Source of the DNA: Paramecium pentaurelia
Taxonomy: Eukaryota; Ciliophora; Oligohymenophorea; Peniculida; Parameciidae
Direction of reading: 5' to 3'
Assembly (NCBI GenBank): GCA_905183005.1
Contig: CAJJDO010000132.1
Span: 62,001-126,000 of the forward strand
Length of the DNA stretch: 64,000 bases
Both the position numbers and the translations under genes were made by a program. Positions 12,980-26,259 of this stretch are shown in pieces (the stretch's first letter is position 1; each line of letters begins with the position of its first letter). The notes beneath the pieces were generated by a model. It did no database searches and was not told the DNA's origin. It was given only the letters and a program-made list of their open reading frames with translations.

Positions 12980-13769
12980 TGAAGAATAAATAATAATAAT
13001 AATAAATCATATTTATATTCAGTAATTAATTCAATGTATATTTATTAATTATTTATTTCATAGATTCTTATAATTTAGACACCTTTTTAATTAAATATTA
13101 ATAGGTATATAAGAAATATACATTCATCTTCTAAACATTCCTCATAAAGGATTTAGTTTAATTATACAGATCTAAATCATCATTATTTTTGGTAATAGTA
13201 AACAGACAATCAATTGAATAACAAAAGATTATTGTGTGAATTATAAATTAAAATTATAAACATTTTTGATCATCTAAAGGTAAACTGAAATAGATTTTTA
13301 TTTCAATTATCCCAGATTTTCACTCAAACCTTTAATATACTGAATAAATTGTAAATTTATCAATAGAATAATTATTCCTAGTTATTCTATTAGGTATTAT
13401 ATAAATGCTTTGATTCAATAAATATAGTTTATTCTAACTTGTCCAATAATAAATATCTAATTATCATTCTTTTTAATCCTTTTGTTATTATTTTTGTCAA
13501 TGTACTAAAATAAATATGGATTAAAAGTAATGATATTAATTTATTATAGATAAATTATTTTTAATGTTAAAAAACTGGTCTATTTTTGATGTATTAGTTA
13601 TTTATAATCATTCTATACCTAATATATTGACATAATTTGAATAATTATCTGAGAAGTTAAAACTTATTAATATTAAATGCTAGGATTTCCAAATATTCTT
13701 TAATTACGAAGATATCAATTAGAAATTGAAGAAATTATAAAAGTATTTAATATTATTAATTAAATAATA
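12980..13769. other. Divergent AT-rich intergenic region
   Basis: 790 bp between the divergent PH-kinase and the 447-aa gene. Stops occur in all frames apart from short runs. It probably contains both promoters; no element is recognisable by eye. Confidence 0.5.
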
Positions 13770-15232
13770 ATGTCTTTGAATAACATTTTTAAGCAAAAGT
13801 AAATTGAAAGAATAAAGGAACAATAATTAAATAGGTATAAAATAATTATAATCGTAGAGAATAAAGAGAGAAGAAATTGGAAGAAATAAGAAAAATTAAG
13901 TCAGTTTAATTCAAAGCCAGATAAGCAAATCGAGTAGAAATGTTTGAAGAGAATAAACTTAGCAAACTAAGAGAAACCTTAAAAGAGGGCAGCTACCCAA
14001 TATTACCAATCACAAAGCATTCATTCAGAGATCGTTATAAGGAAAAGGAGTTAGATGGTAATATACTATTAAGAAGGTAAATGCACATAGTATAATAGTC
14101 AATTATCAGGGAAGGAGAGAGCTAGACAAACAATGTTAGACTTTAATTAAGGACATTTGGCAACAGGAGAATTTAATAAAGATTAACCACATAAGAACCA
14201 TTATAAATGGTTGAAAGTGGATGATCAATCTAAATAAGGAAATCCTATGAGATTTGGTAAAGGAGAAAGAGTAGAGACTGAAAGAGTAAGAGGTGTGATT
14301 TAGAATACAACATAGAAAGTTGATTATGTGGTAATATGTTTCATATACAGAAAAAAGACTTGATGATGTTGACAAATCCTACATGGAAATAAGATGATAA
14401 ATCTAAATGGATGGATAACAATACTTTTAATATTTATAATAAGAAAAGATTTGATCCATCATCTTGGGAGTAACTTCCAATAAATTACAAAAATTAAAGT
14501 AATGTATTTATTGAAGGATTCGAAGTTTTAGGTGATCCTTCAAGAAAGCGATACAAAGAATAAGAAGTACTTATTTATATTAATTAAAAAAAAGCATAAA
14601 AGAACTGAATATATACCAACAGTAAAAGAAGATTAAATAGGAACTACTCTACATATATCAAGATCTTTAAGAACTTTCAAAGCTGATTAATTAATTAATG
14701 AATAATCTAATTTTGATGAATACTCTTAGAATACAAAATTAAAATATTACAAATCTGCTTTAATTGAAACTAAAAGTATTGATCATTAAATACCCTATCA
14801 ACATAGTAATAAGTATTATATAATTAAATTAATTATAGTTTTAAATCTCTTGATTTTAAGAATCTTCGACCTGAACTAAAAACTAAAATATTTCGCAATT
14901 CATTAACTACATCCACAAAAGCTTAAACTTAGAATTGTAATCAAACTCCATTAAAAACAACCTAAACTAAATTTGAAACTGAATAAGCTACAACTGCAGA
15001 TTATATGCAATCCAAACTATCAAAAATATAAGAAGTTTCATAAAATTTAATTGCTTCTGATCAAAAGATTTCAATTAATCAAAAGACTTTAGAGAGTGAA
15101 AACTCAAAATCTAAGACTTAATTTAATAAATAGTAATCATTAGATAATCTAATTAAACTCAAGTATCCATATCATTAGGAAAATGATGAAACCACTAAGA
15201 AAATTTTACATGAATATTTTAGGTGGTAATGA
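13770..15232 (+). CDS. Unknown hydrophilic protein, 447 aa
   Basis: Five introns (23, 22, 20, 28 and 26 nt) join six exons into one frame from ATG 13770 to TGA 15230. The N-terminus is a highly charged helix (RIKEQQLNREQREKKLEEI). The middle is rich in Trp, Asp and Lys, with phrases such as HYKWLKVDDQSKQGNPMRF and SKWMDNNTFNIYNKKRFDP. The C-terminal third is Ser/Thr/Gln-rich and probably disordered. There are no membrane segments. The composition recalls axonemal or cortical proteins of ciliates, but I cannot name a family. It lies 37 bp upstream of the kinesin gene on the same strand. Confidence 0.7.
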
Positions 15233-15269
15233 TTTATTTTATTTATCATTATTGAATATAATAATAATA

Positions 15270-17467
15270 ATGAGTAATATTAAAGTATTTTGTAGAATCA
15301 GACCATTAAATCAAAAAGAAACTTCTTTAATCAATTATATTATTAGAGATTAAACATTACAAATAGGTGAGTAAAAGTTTACATTTGATAAGATTCTTGA
15401 TAGTAATACAAATTAATAAGAAGTATATGATGAAATAGGAAAACCTATAATAGATTAAATTCTGTAAGGATTCAATGCTACATTATTAATGTATGGATAG
15501 ACATCATCTGGTAAAACTTATACTATGATTGGGGATCAATAATAACCAGGAATTATTAAAAGAACTATTAATGATTTATTTGATGCAATAGACAGTTCCC
15601 CAACTGAATCTGAATTTCGTATTAAAATCTAAATTGTAGAAGTTTATAAAGAAAAAGTTAAAGATTTATTAGACATCAATAAATAAGATTTAAAAATAAG
15701 AGAGATGGCTAATCAAGGATTCTACATTCAATAAATTACATAATTATGGGTTTGTGATAAGGAAGAAATTTATAATGCATTATAAAAGAGTTTGGTCAAT
15801 AGATAAGTTGGTTATACTAATCTTAATGATATGTCATCTAGATCTCATCTTTTATTTTAAATGGTAAATCTTTTTAAAATTCTATTTTAGACAGTCATTA
15901 TGAATAATGAAATTGAAGGAACATCATATACAGGATAATTAATTATGGCTGATCTTGCAGGTAGTGAAAATGCATCTAAAGCTGGAACGACTGGAAATGC
16001 ATTATAAGAAGGAGCATTCATAAATAGGAGTCTATTAACACTTGTATATCAGAATATTTATATATTACTAGTCTAATGTAATAAATGGATTATCAGATAA
16101 ATAATAACATGTACCTTTCAGAGAATCCAATTTAACTAAATTATTATGGAATGGACTAAGTAAAAACTCAATGACTTCTCTCATTATTACATGTAGTCCA
16201 TGTATTAGTAATGAATCTGAAACTCTTAGTACTCTTCGATTTGGAATCAGAGCTAAAATGATTAAAACATAACCAAAAGTAAATAAAGAAGTAACAATAA
16301 AAGAATTAGAAATCTAAAATAATAAATTGACTAAGGAACTTGAAGATAAAAATTACATTATCGATCAATTAAAAAAGGATGATAACAAAATTAAAATTAT
16401 TAAATTTGAAGAATTAATATTACATTTACGTCAGGAAAATCAATTATTGAAAGAATAGAATTCATAATATATTACAGAATTAGATATGAAATCCTTAGAC
16501 TATTAAGAAATTTAAACTAATTTAAAAAATTCTTTACTTGAATCTGATCGATTATAATAATCTAATTTATAGTATTTGAAATAAATTGAGTAATTTCAAT
16601 TAAATAAAGACTTAGAAATTCATGAATTGAATACTTAAATTGAAATTCTTAAACAACAACTTTAATAAAAGGATGAAAGTATTCAATAATTATCTAAGCA
16701 TTTAACAAATATATAAAGAATTTAAACATAAAATTCATAATTATAATTACATGAACATTATGTTGAAAAAATACACACATAAAATATAGGAGATTTACTT
16801 AAAGAAATAGATGAACTTAAAAAAAAGACATTTGAAGAAAAGAGTGAAATTAAATATTAAAATAAAGTTAATGAAAGCTAAATCTTAGTTTTTACAAAGT
16901 AAATAAAAAATTAGGAATCTGAAATATCTAATTTAAAAGAGGAAGTCAAAAATTATTAATTATAGCTTATGAAAAATAATGATGAATTACTCAATTTAAT
17001 GAAATAAAATAATAAACTTTAAAAGGATTTAGAGAATAGAGTATTAAAAGTACTTTAATTATAAGAACAATATGATTATTTACTTGATTAACTTAATAAA
17101 TTAAAGAATTAATTAAATTATGAAGAGATTGGAATTTATGAAGAGAATCAAAAATTACATTCATAAATGCAAGAAATTAATAAAAAATATTTATAAGAAG
17201 AATCCTTAAGAAGATCTAATTAATTAACATCAAGTTAAACTTTGTAAGCAAAACTCTCAAGAATTTAATAACTTGAATAGTAATTATATTTATTATATCT
17301 AAAGGGAAAATTATCAATTAAAATTAGATATTTAGAACTCATAGATTTTGAAATCACAGAACAATAATAATGAATCAGTCTTTATTTCATAATATTAATC
17401 TGTCAATAAAGGAAGTATGATTTCTAAAATAGTTAAAAAATAATAAAATTAGAATGATTTATAGTGA
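15270..17467 (+). CDS. Kinesin-1 type motor protein with N-terminal motor
   Basis: 705 aa, with introns 15864-15890, 16044-16071 and 17280-17304. The motor domain starts at once (SNIKVFCRIRPLNQKE) and shows the P-loop GQTSSGKT (about residues 76-83), switch I NDMSSRSH, switch II DLAGSE and HVPFRESNLTKLL. About 350 residues of Gln/Lys/Leu/Glu coiled coil follow, then a short polar tail. Kinesin-1 motors carry cargo to microtubule plus ends. The tail is shorter than in animal heavy chains, and I see no clear IAK autoinhibition motif. The last intron (ending AAAG) was accepted because without it the frame ends early. Confidence 0.9.
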
Positions 17468-17759
17468 AATAATAAATTTTGTGAAATAAAGAGATTTTTT
17501 TTAATTTCTAATATGATAGAAATTACAATATGCACTTATCTATAAGTTCAAGAGAATCTTGAAATAAATGTAAAAATATCTAGTATTATATAATTGATAT
17601 TAATTAATCTAATACTCATAAATGTGCGATAACTTCTTGCCAAGTTAATAGATTATCTACCCTCTCAATAAAAGTCTTTCTCTTTTTTATTTCACTACTA
17701 TTAATTTAATTTGATTTGAAATCAGCATTCAAAATCTTTTTAAATAAAATCTAGTAAAA

Positions 17760-20700
17760 TCAATTAAAATATTTTACAGTTTATGTGGTTTAACATTTTA
17801 GAATTTATGTTAATAAATATTCTGCAAAGGGAACATTTTGAACAGATGCTTTAATTTTTTATTTTTCCATTGCTCTAGTATCCCATTCACTTTATGATAC
17901 TGGTAAAAATACTCCATTTTCAATTGTTTCATCAACATTAAAAACAGAGAATTTAATACCGCACATTCTTCTATTTGATCCAATAACTTAAATAGTAACT
18001 TATGCAATCTTACCATTATCAAAGGCAATAACTCTAAAATAGATAATTAAATAATAATACCTTCTATAAGACCCACAATCATAAATACTTTACACTATAG
18101 GATTCTTGTCAAATTGTTATTCATCCTATTCACATATTTTTTCAAAAATATTTAAATTGAATGAATATAAAATAGTCTATAAAATGGTTGCTCTTTCTTC
18201 AATCTATAATTTATCATAAGATACAGCAAATTCCCTTTGAATTGCTGAAAAATTTATTTGAGTACTTCCTTTAGCTTTAAGTTTAGATTTATTTGGACCA
18301 AAAGATTCAAAACAATTAGCTAAATATATAGAAATTTATTATTAATCTAAATGTTCTTTGACAATTTATATTTAACTTTTAGTACCAGCATTCCATGTCT
18401 TACATCTAAAATATTTCATACCGAGTAAACTATTAGGAAAAGTAATTTATTGTAATTTTAATTATTATTCAAAAACTTAAACTATTTATTTGATGAATTT
18501 AAGAAATTCAACTGGTTATTTTAATACTAAATTTTCTTATTTATACGATTAATTTTATTTTATGTCTGCCTAGACTGCTTTTACTTTATCTTTTGAAAAA
18601 TGTCTTTCTACTAATGCTTCAGCTACATCATCATCTCCAAATTTAGGTGTTTTTTCTGTCAATTTCAATAGATTACTCTTACAATAATAATTAAATTCAT
18701 CTTTAATAGATTTAGCATCTACAAAAAATGTATCTATTGAAGAATAATCCATTTCTAAATCTAATTTGAAACAATCATAACTTGCTGGATCAAATATAAT
18801 AATTCTAAATTAATCAGTTTCTAAATGATGAACATATACTAAACAATTAAGATCTAAGAAATCTATTTTTAAATTTAATCCATTTAATAATCCATATGGT
18901 TTAGGCCACAATTAAATCTTATATTATTAAGTATTTTCATCATGTACAATTGCAGTATAAGGTAATATTAAAAATTTAAAGAATTAATGAGTTGTACTAA
19001 TATTTGGTAGATTTGTTGGTAGAGTATCTTAAAAATCTACATATCCAAGAAGACTCTTTAAGAGATCAAATGATATTGATTCTGTACACAATATATTCTA
19101 TTAATTATAAGCTTTGAGCATTAACACTTTTCCTTCATTTGTATCAGTTATTAAACCTTCAAGTTTGAAATTATGTACAATTGATACATCACTTTCCCAA
19201 GAATTATTTTCATTATTTGAATGTAATTTGGTATAAGATTTAGTAAAAGATGTATTTAAATCTAACATATCTAATAATTAAAGTAAATAAGCTTAATTTT
19301 ATTTAATAATTCTAGGACTTGTATCATCCATTTCATTTTTAAATTCTTCTCCAGGAGAATGACTCATTTAACTTTAAGCTCTAACAAATAATCTATTTTT
19401 ATCATCTGGATTATTGGTTGGAATTTAAATATTCATTTATGTTTGAGTATTGGCTTTAGTTGAATAGCTACTTTATTGTGTTTTTAAATATTATTATGCA
19501 GGATTAGGATTTGGTAATTATTATGGAGAAGCTTATTATTATTATAATTATAATTATTATAATTATTATTATTATTATTATTATTATTAATATTATTATT
19601 ATTATTATTGAACTAACTTTTCTAATTTTAATTATTTATCTTGTAAATCTTAAATAAATGATCTTAATTCATTAACTTCACTTTATTTTTAATCTTTTTC
19701 TTTTTTATAAGTAGTATTTTCATTTTTTAATGATACTAAATTGGTTTCTAAAAGTTCTATTTTCTTTTTCAATTAATCATTTTATTAATTTTATTAATTA
19801 GTTTAATTGAGTTCATTCTTTTTTTATGCCATATTAGTATTATACAATTATTTTAATTCTTCTAATTCTTGTTATTGACGACCTAATTTATTTTATAGGA
19901 TTTCAAATTCATTAGAATCTAAACCTGGTTTAACAGTAGTAGTAATATTAGTTTATTATTTATTTTAAGTAGATTGAAATCCTTATGTTTAAGATAACTA
20001 ATATTAATTAATATTATATAAATACTTATTTTTATTAAGGAGTAGATACTTAATTTTGAGTTTAAGATTACACCATATTCTCTTATTTTAATTATTTAAT
20101 TGAGAATTATTTTTTTACTGGTAAACTCTTTTTTTCTACTTGACTTTATTCTGTAAAAATTGAATTAACTTTCTCTTTTTTTGTTGTTTATGGTACTAAT
20201 CTATAAATATTAATTATAAAATTACTTATCCATTAATTAATAAATGAGAGGACTAGATAATAAATTATTGCATTTAGAATCAATCTAAAAATTATCATCA
20301 TTATTTAAAGTATAATTCATTTTCAAATGATTTATCAAAAATTAATATGATATGTTTTCTTATTAATTGAAATGAGGCATTGATTATCTATTAAATCCAG
20401 GACTAAATGATCTATTCATATTAGCAATTTAATCATAAACTTCAGAACCTAGATATTTTTATGATAATCTCATTGCATTATTAATAAATCTTCTTTTTAA
20501 TTCATAGATTGAATAATCTATAGATTTTCCAATAGTTTCTATTGCTTACTTTTAATAACCAAGTTTATTTGCTATATCCAATTATTCACTTAAAAGAACA
20601 TAAGCAATCACAAGAGTTTTTAGATCACTAATATTTGGCATCTGACTATTCTTTATCTATGAAAACACAAACTATTCTAATCGTTCAAATAAGGCTACTG

Positions 20701-21421
20701 AACCTTTCAAAGCTCTTAATATATCAATCGAACTTACTAAAAATAAGATTCGCAATTATACTTAGTTGAATGAATTTGAAATCTATATATATAATTAATT
20801 ACTTTACCTCTTCTAAATCAACTTAAAATTCTTCCTCAAATGCTAAGAAATCTGGATTTAAAATCTACATTTCTGATAATATTTCAAGTATTCTGGTCAA
20901 TTACCCTGCTTGTCCTTAGATTTATTCATAGTTTGATAGAAGCATATATTTAAGTACATCTTAATGAGTGTACATCTTAGAACTAACTGATGAGTCTAAA
21001 GAAAATAGAGAATCATAAAGTAAATGTAAAAACTACACAAGTTATGGACTTTGCATTTGATGAATTTTAAAGAAGAGTTAAACAATTTACTATTTATCTA
21101 ATTGTTCACTAATTTAAGTTAATTGCTGTTCTGACTATAGAAATGAACTAACTAATTTTATCAATTTTGTTTGATTGTTGCAAGTAAATATTTCTTATAA
21201 GACAGTCTAATATAATAACCATTCATTACAATTGATTTAACAGTTCTATCACGTCTTGATATTGGATCATTGTCAGTTTCATATGACTTAAGTTTCTACC
21301 AATTTGCTTTGACTGATGATTAATTTTCATATCTAAAAGCTCTCTAATTAAATTATTAATTAGATAAGCCAGAATCACTTGTCTTTTAAGACTAGGTATA
21401 TTGAATTTATTTAGAAAACAT
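17760..21421 (-). CDS. Unknown 1,177-aa protein with helical N-part and Gln-rich coiled coil
   Basis: Five introns (23, 25, 25, 28 and 27 nt) give one frame from ATG 21421 to TGA 17762-17760. Residues ~60-350 are mainly helical (Leu/Gln/Ile-rich, repeat-like). Residues ~400-560 form a coiled coil with a poly-Gln block encoded by TAA/TAG runs (19533-19609). The C-terminal ~500 residues look globular, with stretches such as GGDDV-type acidic loops and VIAFDNGKIAQVTIQVIG. The frame passes unbroken through an internal ATG at 20233, so a reading as two genes is possible but not needed. The family is not recognised. Confidence 0.7.
19533..19609. repeat. TTA/ATA trinucleotide tract coding for poly-Gln
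   Basis: Imperfect (TTA)n tract on the plus strand. On the minus strand it reads TAA/TAG codons, that is Gln in this code, inside the 1,177-aa protein. Confidence 0.85.
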
Positions 21422-21570
21422 CTTTTATATATATATATATAATTAATTTTAAGTGCAAATGTATATACATGAAATTTCTATAATTTATGAATCACATTAA
21501 GAAATAAGTATTTCCTATCCTTAATAAAATAAGTAATATTATTTGAATTCATTTATAATTAATTAATCAT

Positions 21571-22323
21571 TCATTTTTAAAAATTCAAATTGACAAAATA
21601 AGATCTCCCATTTTCATTTGTCACTCCTATATTTATAATTATAATAATAATACCTATTTATTATCTCTAATTATAGATTGGACTAATGGATCTTTATTAA
21701 TCTTTAGGTTTATTTGAGTTCATAAATTATTTGATATCCAATTTTATTTATATAGGTTCTTTCTATTAATTAGGTGGTACAGGTGGTTATTGTATAATTG
21801 TGGATTATTATTTAAATTATTGTTGAATAGATCTATTTTGTGGTGATATTCCTCTAATAGATCTTGATTCCACAATTTATTATTAGATTATTTATTAAGG
21901 TATTTCTTATATATATTATTTCTATTCAAATTAAGGTTTAAAGGAGAATTAATCCTTAAAATTTTAATGTTATTGATGAATATTATCATTTTATTTTTCA
22001 TCTTATTTTTTATTTTGACTTTTACTTTTAGGGAGTGATTATTATTCACTAAGCATCATTTAAATGTCTTAATTAACATATTCTTATTCATTTACTCTAG
22101 GAGTGAATTACTTTTCACTTTAGACAACCTTCATTTAATTATCATTAAGAGAATCTTAAAATGCAAATTATTTTATTTATTTTGTATTTTTTTATTATGC
22201 AGTTGAACCAGATGAAATAAGAGCAAATTTAGTATTATTTTAATCAAAAGGTTTAGTAATACTTTATCTTTTACTACTATCAGTTAATAATTTTTTAAAT
22301 TATTCTGGTAATTTTTTTAAAGC

Positions 22324-22374
<51 letters not shown>

Positions 22375-23177
22375 GGATTATTATTACTTCATATTTTAAC
22401 CTGATTCCAATTTTTTATAATGATTAGCTATATTAACTTATAATACTTCTGGAGATTTGGATTTACTTTAATTATATGGTTCTGGAGATAAACCTGATCC
22501 CTTAACTTATCTTATAGTCGGAGATGCAACTCGAGCATTTTTTAATTATTAAAAAAATTAAGGATCCTCACTTTTCTTAATTATAATTGTATTTGGTTTA
22601 ACATGTTTTGTTGTTTCTTCTTCTATCATATAATTATCTTAGAATAAAATCTTTTCTTTAGATTTATCTGTCCATTTATTCAATTAATGTTATTAATTAC
22701 TTTAAGGTGTATCATTCAATATACTATTACTACTCATATTAGATAAATTAGGATTTAGATTCATGAATTAATCATTCATAAATTATGATTCTGCTTATAT
22801 AAAAGGGATTTAGGATTATGTTTTGGATTAAGTCTTATTAATGATTGTACTCATTGGTTATGGACTAATTGATCTAGTGTTATTGATTTTATTATTAAAA
22901 ATCTAATTAGATATCAATCCATCTGTTTTTTTCTATATTTATAATGATTTTATTACTTATTGAAATCCAATTTACTTATTAGATTATGTGTTGATAATTT
23001 GGAATTATTTCTACTCCTTTTGTTCGATCACTAAGCTTAAACTATTTGCATATCAATACCCAAAGGCTTTGCAAATTGGAGTATTTAATCATATCGAATT
23101 TGATTGATGATCTCCTTAAGTGACAAATTTGAAATGTAATCTGGGAGATTTTAATCTTATTCAATGGTTGCCATCAT
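21571..23177 (-). CDS. Gln/Ser-rich low-complexity protein with poly-Gln tract
   Basis: 517 aa from ATG 23177 (two adjacent ATGs), with two introns: 26 nt GTTTAAG...AAAAG after about residue 45 and 27 nt near the 3' end. The first ~45 residues (LPDYISNLSLKEIINQIRYD) may form helices. The rest is dominated by Gln, Ser, Asn and Pro, with a ~17-residue pure Gln run encoded by a TAA tract (22324-22376) and short basic/proline motifs. No domain is recognised. It resembles scaffold or RNA-granule proteins in composition only. It is divergent from the gene starting at 23486. Confidence 0.65.
22324..22376. repeat. (TTA)n microsatellite coding for poly-Gln
   Basis: About 17 nearly perfect TTA units. 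On the minus strand they are TAA = Gln codons within the 517-aa protein. Slippage here would change protein length without a frameshift. Confidence 0.9.
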
Positions 23178-23485
23178 GTAGCTAGAGTATATGATGTAAT
23201 ATACTTTTCCAATCTTGCAGGTAATACTTAATCTAAAGTAATAGTTGAACTGCTTAAGGTTTAATGCAATGCTGATGTTAGAATCATCTATTAATATTCC
23301 AATTCATTCTAATACATTAGAATCAATCATGTAAGATGTGTATTTAAGACATTGACCAATCTCGAGTAATTAAGCATTGTTTTCTTAACTCATATGAAAA
23401 CTTGGACTTGCTAATTTCATGCAAACTATAATATTTTATAAAAATCGTTATTAAAATATTAATTATTTTACTATTCAAATTCAAA
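23178..23485. other. Divergent promoter interval
   Basis: 308 bp between two divergent genes. I see no gene or recognisable element. Confidence 0.5.
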
Positions 23486-24406
23486 ATGGAACCACAGTTC
23501 GAAATAAATCAATCTATCTAATTTCAATTATGTCATACCTAATCATGTTGGAATAATGGAGTTGTAAATACATCATATCTATATATTTTAGATCACAACC
23601 ATATTCACAAATACAACACCTATTCAATATGTAGTTCAAACATCAAATAACGAAAAGTAATCACTTTCATTTATTTCAAGACTCTATTTAAATGAACATT
23701 AAATCAAGGCAATCAATTCTGTTACAAAAACACATTAAGTCTCTTATAATATTGAATTCTAACGAATACTATCATAATTAATTATGCAAAAAAATGAAGA
23801 TTAATTGATTGAAGAAGTAAATTATTCTTATTATATTTCTTAGTTGAAATCTTTACTTAAACGTATAACACCATAATAAGTTATGTAAGAATAAAATGGA
23901 GGCAAGATAATTTACACTACATATCAATTTCTAATAATGAGAAAACCTTCAATTATAAGAAATCATCCATTTGCTTCAACGAATCTAGTACTTAAATAAT
24001 TAAAGAAACTAATTTATGCAATCAAATAAGAAGTACTTAAAAATGTATAAATTTAAATTTACAATTAGTCGAACTTAATTAAATTATAAACACATTCCAA
24101 TTTAAATTCAGATTCATTTAAGCATAATAAACTTAAAAAATAATTACAAAAATAATCACGTAAAATGACTTAAATATATGATGACTCTGAAAAAGAAGAA
24201 TAACCTACTGCCTTCTATGCCAATTTATGTATATATTAAATATTATATTACAAGTACCTAATAAATCAGCATTTCGACCATATAAATCTGATTCTATGAA
24301 TAATCAATTTGAATAATTATCTATTTAAACTAAACCATCACCTAAAATCGATTAAATTAAAACAATCTATTTCAAACCCATTATTATATAAGGATTGCTA
24401 TGTTGA
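23486..24406 (+). CDS. Unknown small protein, 288 aa
   Basis: Two introns (28 nt GTAAATACATC...TTTTAG and 26 nt GTATATATTAA...TACAAG) give an unbroken frame ending at TGA 24404-24406. The protein is hydrophilic and mainly helical in the middle (residues ~50-180, Gln/Lys/Leu-rich), with a phrase KPSIIRNHPFASTNLVLKQL. The C-terminus is Ser/Asn/Lys-rich. No membrane segment or known motif is visible. It is convergent with citrate synthase. Confidence 0.6.
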
Positions 24407-24548
24407 GATTTTCTCGTCATGATTAATTAATTAAGTTGTTTCAATTATAAACTTAAAAGAGTTATATATAATTAATCAAATAATATATGGTTATTCTGAA
24501 TAAATAGATAATAAATGAATAATTTCATATTCTTAATAATAATCATAT

Positions 24549-26066
24549 TCATTTTTTAACAGAAACATTTCTTCTTGTTGAAAAGGATGTTGATGGTGCA
24601 TGAATATAGGCATCTGTTTATTTTCTTTAATCAATAGGAACATAATCTCTAGTTTTATATCCTTAATAATTTTATCTTGGTCTAACAATTTTATTTTCAG
24701 GATCATCAAGGAATTCACACCAATGAGCTAACCATCCAGAAATTCTTGGGATAGCAAATAATAAAGGAAACATATCAGTAGGAAATCCAAGAGCCTATAA
24801 AATATAAATGTATGAAGTTACTTTATAAATGATTCCAGTATAAAAATCAACATTAGGATAGAGTGATCTATCTTTAAAATACTTATCATTTAAGGCAATG
24901 TTTTCTAATTCCAATGCAATTTCAATTAAAGGATCTTTACCAACCAAATCAAAAACTTAGTAAGCTAATTATTTAACAATTTTTGCTCTTGGATCATATG
25001 ATTTATAAACTCTATGACCAAATCCAAAGAGTAGAGCTTTCTTATTTTTTACATTTTCTATAAATTATGGTATATTTTATTTAGATCCAATTTTTTCAAG
25101 CATTCTTAAAACTGCTTCATTGGCACCACCATGTTTAGGACCATAGAGTGCAGCAGCAGCTCCAGCAATAGCTGTATAGATATCAACTCCACTTGAAGTA
25201 AGATGTCTAACTGCAGAAGTTGAACAATTCAATTCATGTTCAGCATGTAAAATGAATAAAATGTCTAAAACTTTTGTAATAGTTGGATGTGGAGTATAAT
25301 TGGATTCATTAAGTCTATCCATCATATATAAGAAATTATCAACATATCCTAATTATTAATGAGGTTGATTAGGTTGTCTTCCAATTCTATTTCTATATGC
25401 AAGTGCGGTTATGGTTGTAATAGATCCAATCATTCTATGAATTTATTTGTTCCTAGATTTTTAATCCTATTTTAAAGATTAAATAAATAATACAGCATAG
25501 ATATTTTATCCTGATAAAGCTGGATTGGCTTCTGGATGTAGAGTACTAACAGCTGAAAGTGAACTGATAACCATGCCCATAGGATGTGCATCATATCTAA
25601 ATTGAGACAAGAGTCCATAAAGATCTTAGTGGACAAATGTATGAGTTTAGATTCTGAAATTAAATAATAAATAATTGCATACTTTTTACACCATTTATCA
25701 TATTGCAATGGAGTTGGTAATTCACCATAAATAAGTAAAAAGGCTACTTCTAAATAAGTACTTTTTTCAGCTAATTGCTCAATGGGATAACCTCGATATT
25801 CGAGTATGCCATTGTCTCCATCAATGAAACTAATTTTGGATGTCTTTTATGAATGCAAAATGTACGCAATTAACAGTGTTCATATAACCAGGATCATAAG
25901 AACGAATAATTGAACCATTATCATCTTTTATCTTCTCAAGATCACTTGCCTTAATAAAATTATTAGAAATGGGAATCTCATATTTCTTTCCTGATCTTGA
26001 ATCTTATATTGTCAATGTTGACTTGGTTGCATTAAATTGCTATCCCAGTTATTGAATTCTTATCAT
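24549..26066 (-). CDS. CS: Citrate synthase
   Basis: 470 aa with four introns (22, 29, 27 and 27 nt). Catalytic regions are complete: HAEHELNCST and GFGHRVYKS carry the two active-site histidines and PNVDFYTG the aspartate. GPKHGGANEAVL, YRGYPIEQLAE and PRISGWLAHW are also typical. The enzyme condenses acetyl-CoA and oxaloacetate at the entry of the TCA or glyoxylate cycle. The beginning (KKYEIPI, IRSYDPGYMNTVNCTSKISFIDGD) resembles the bacterial/peroxisomal branch rather than the animal mitochondrial one, and only about 25 basic/Gln residues precede it, so targeting is uncertain. The divergent start is 193 bp from the kinase at 26260. Confidence 0.95.
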
Positions 26067-26259
26067 ATTTAATGACTCTCTCACTATAAACACTTCTTCT
26101 TATTATTTAATCACTGACGCATTATTAATATAATTATCATCATATGCTCTCTATATAATGTTTTTTTATTTTCCAACATTAGAATGTTATATATATAATA
26201 CTGTATAACTATTATTTTTATAATGTACTCCCAATTTATATTTAATTATTAACCGATTC

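Noticed and set aside
17810..18028. Separate short minus-strand protein at the end of the 1,177-aa gene
   Set aside because: It lies in another frame within the C-terminal exon; the continuous spliced frame explains the region better.
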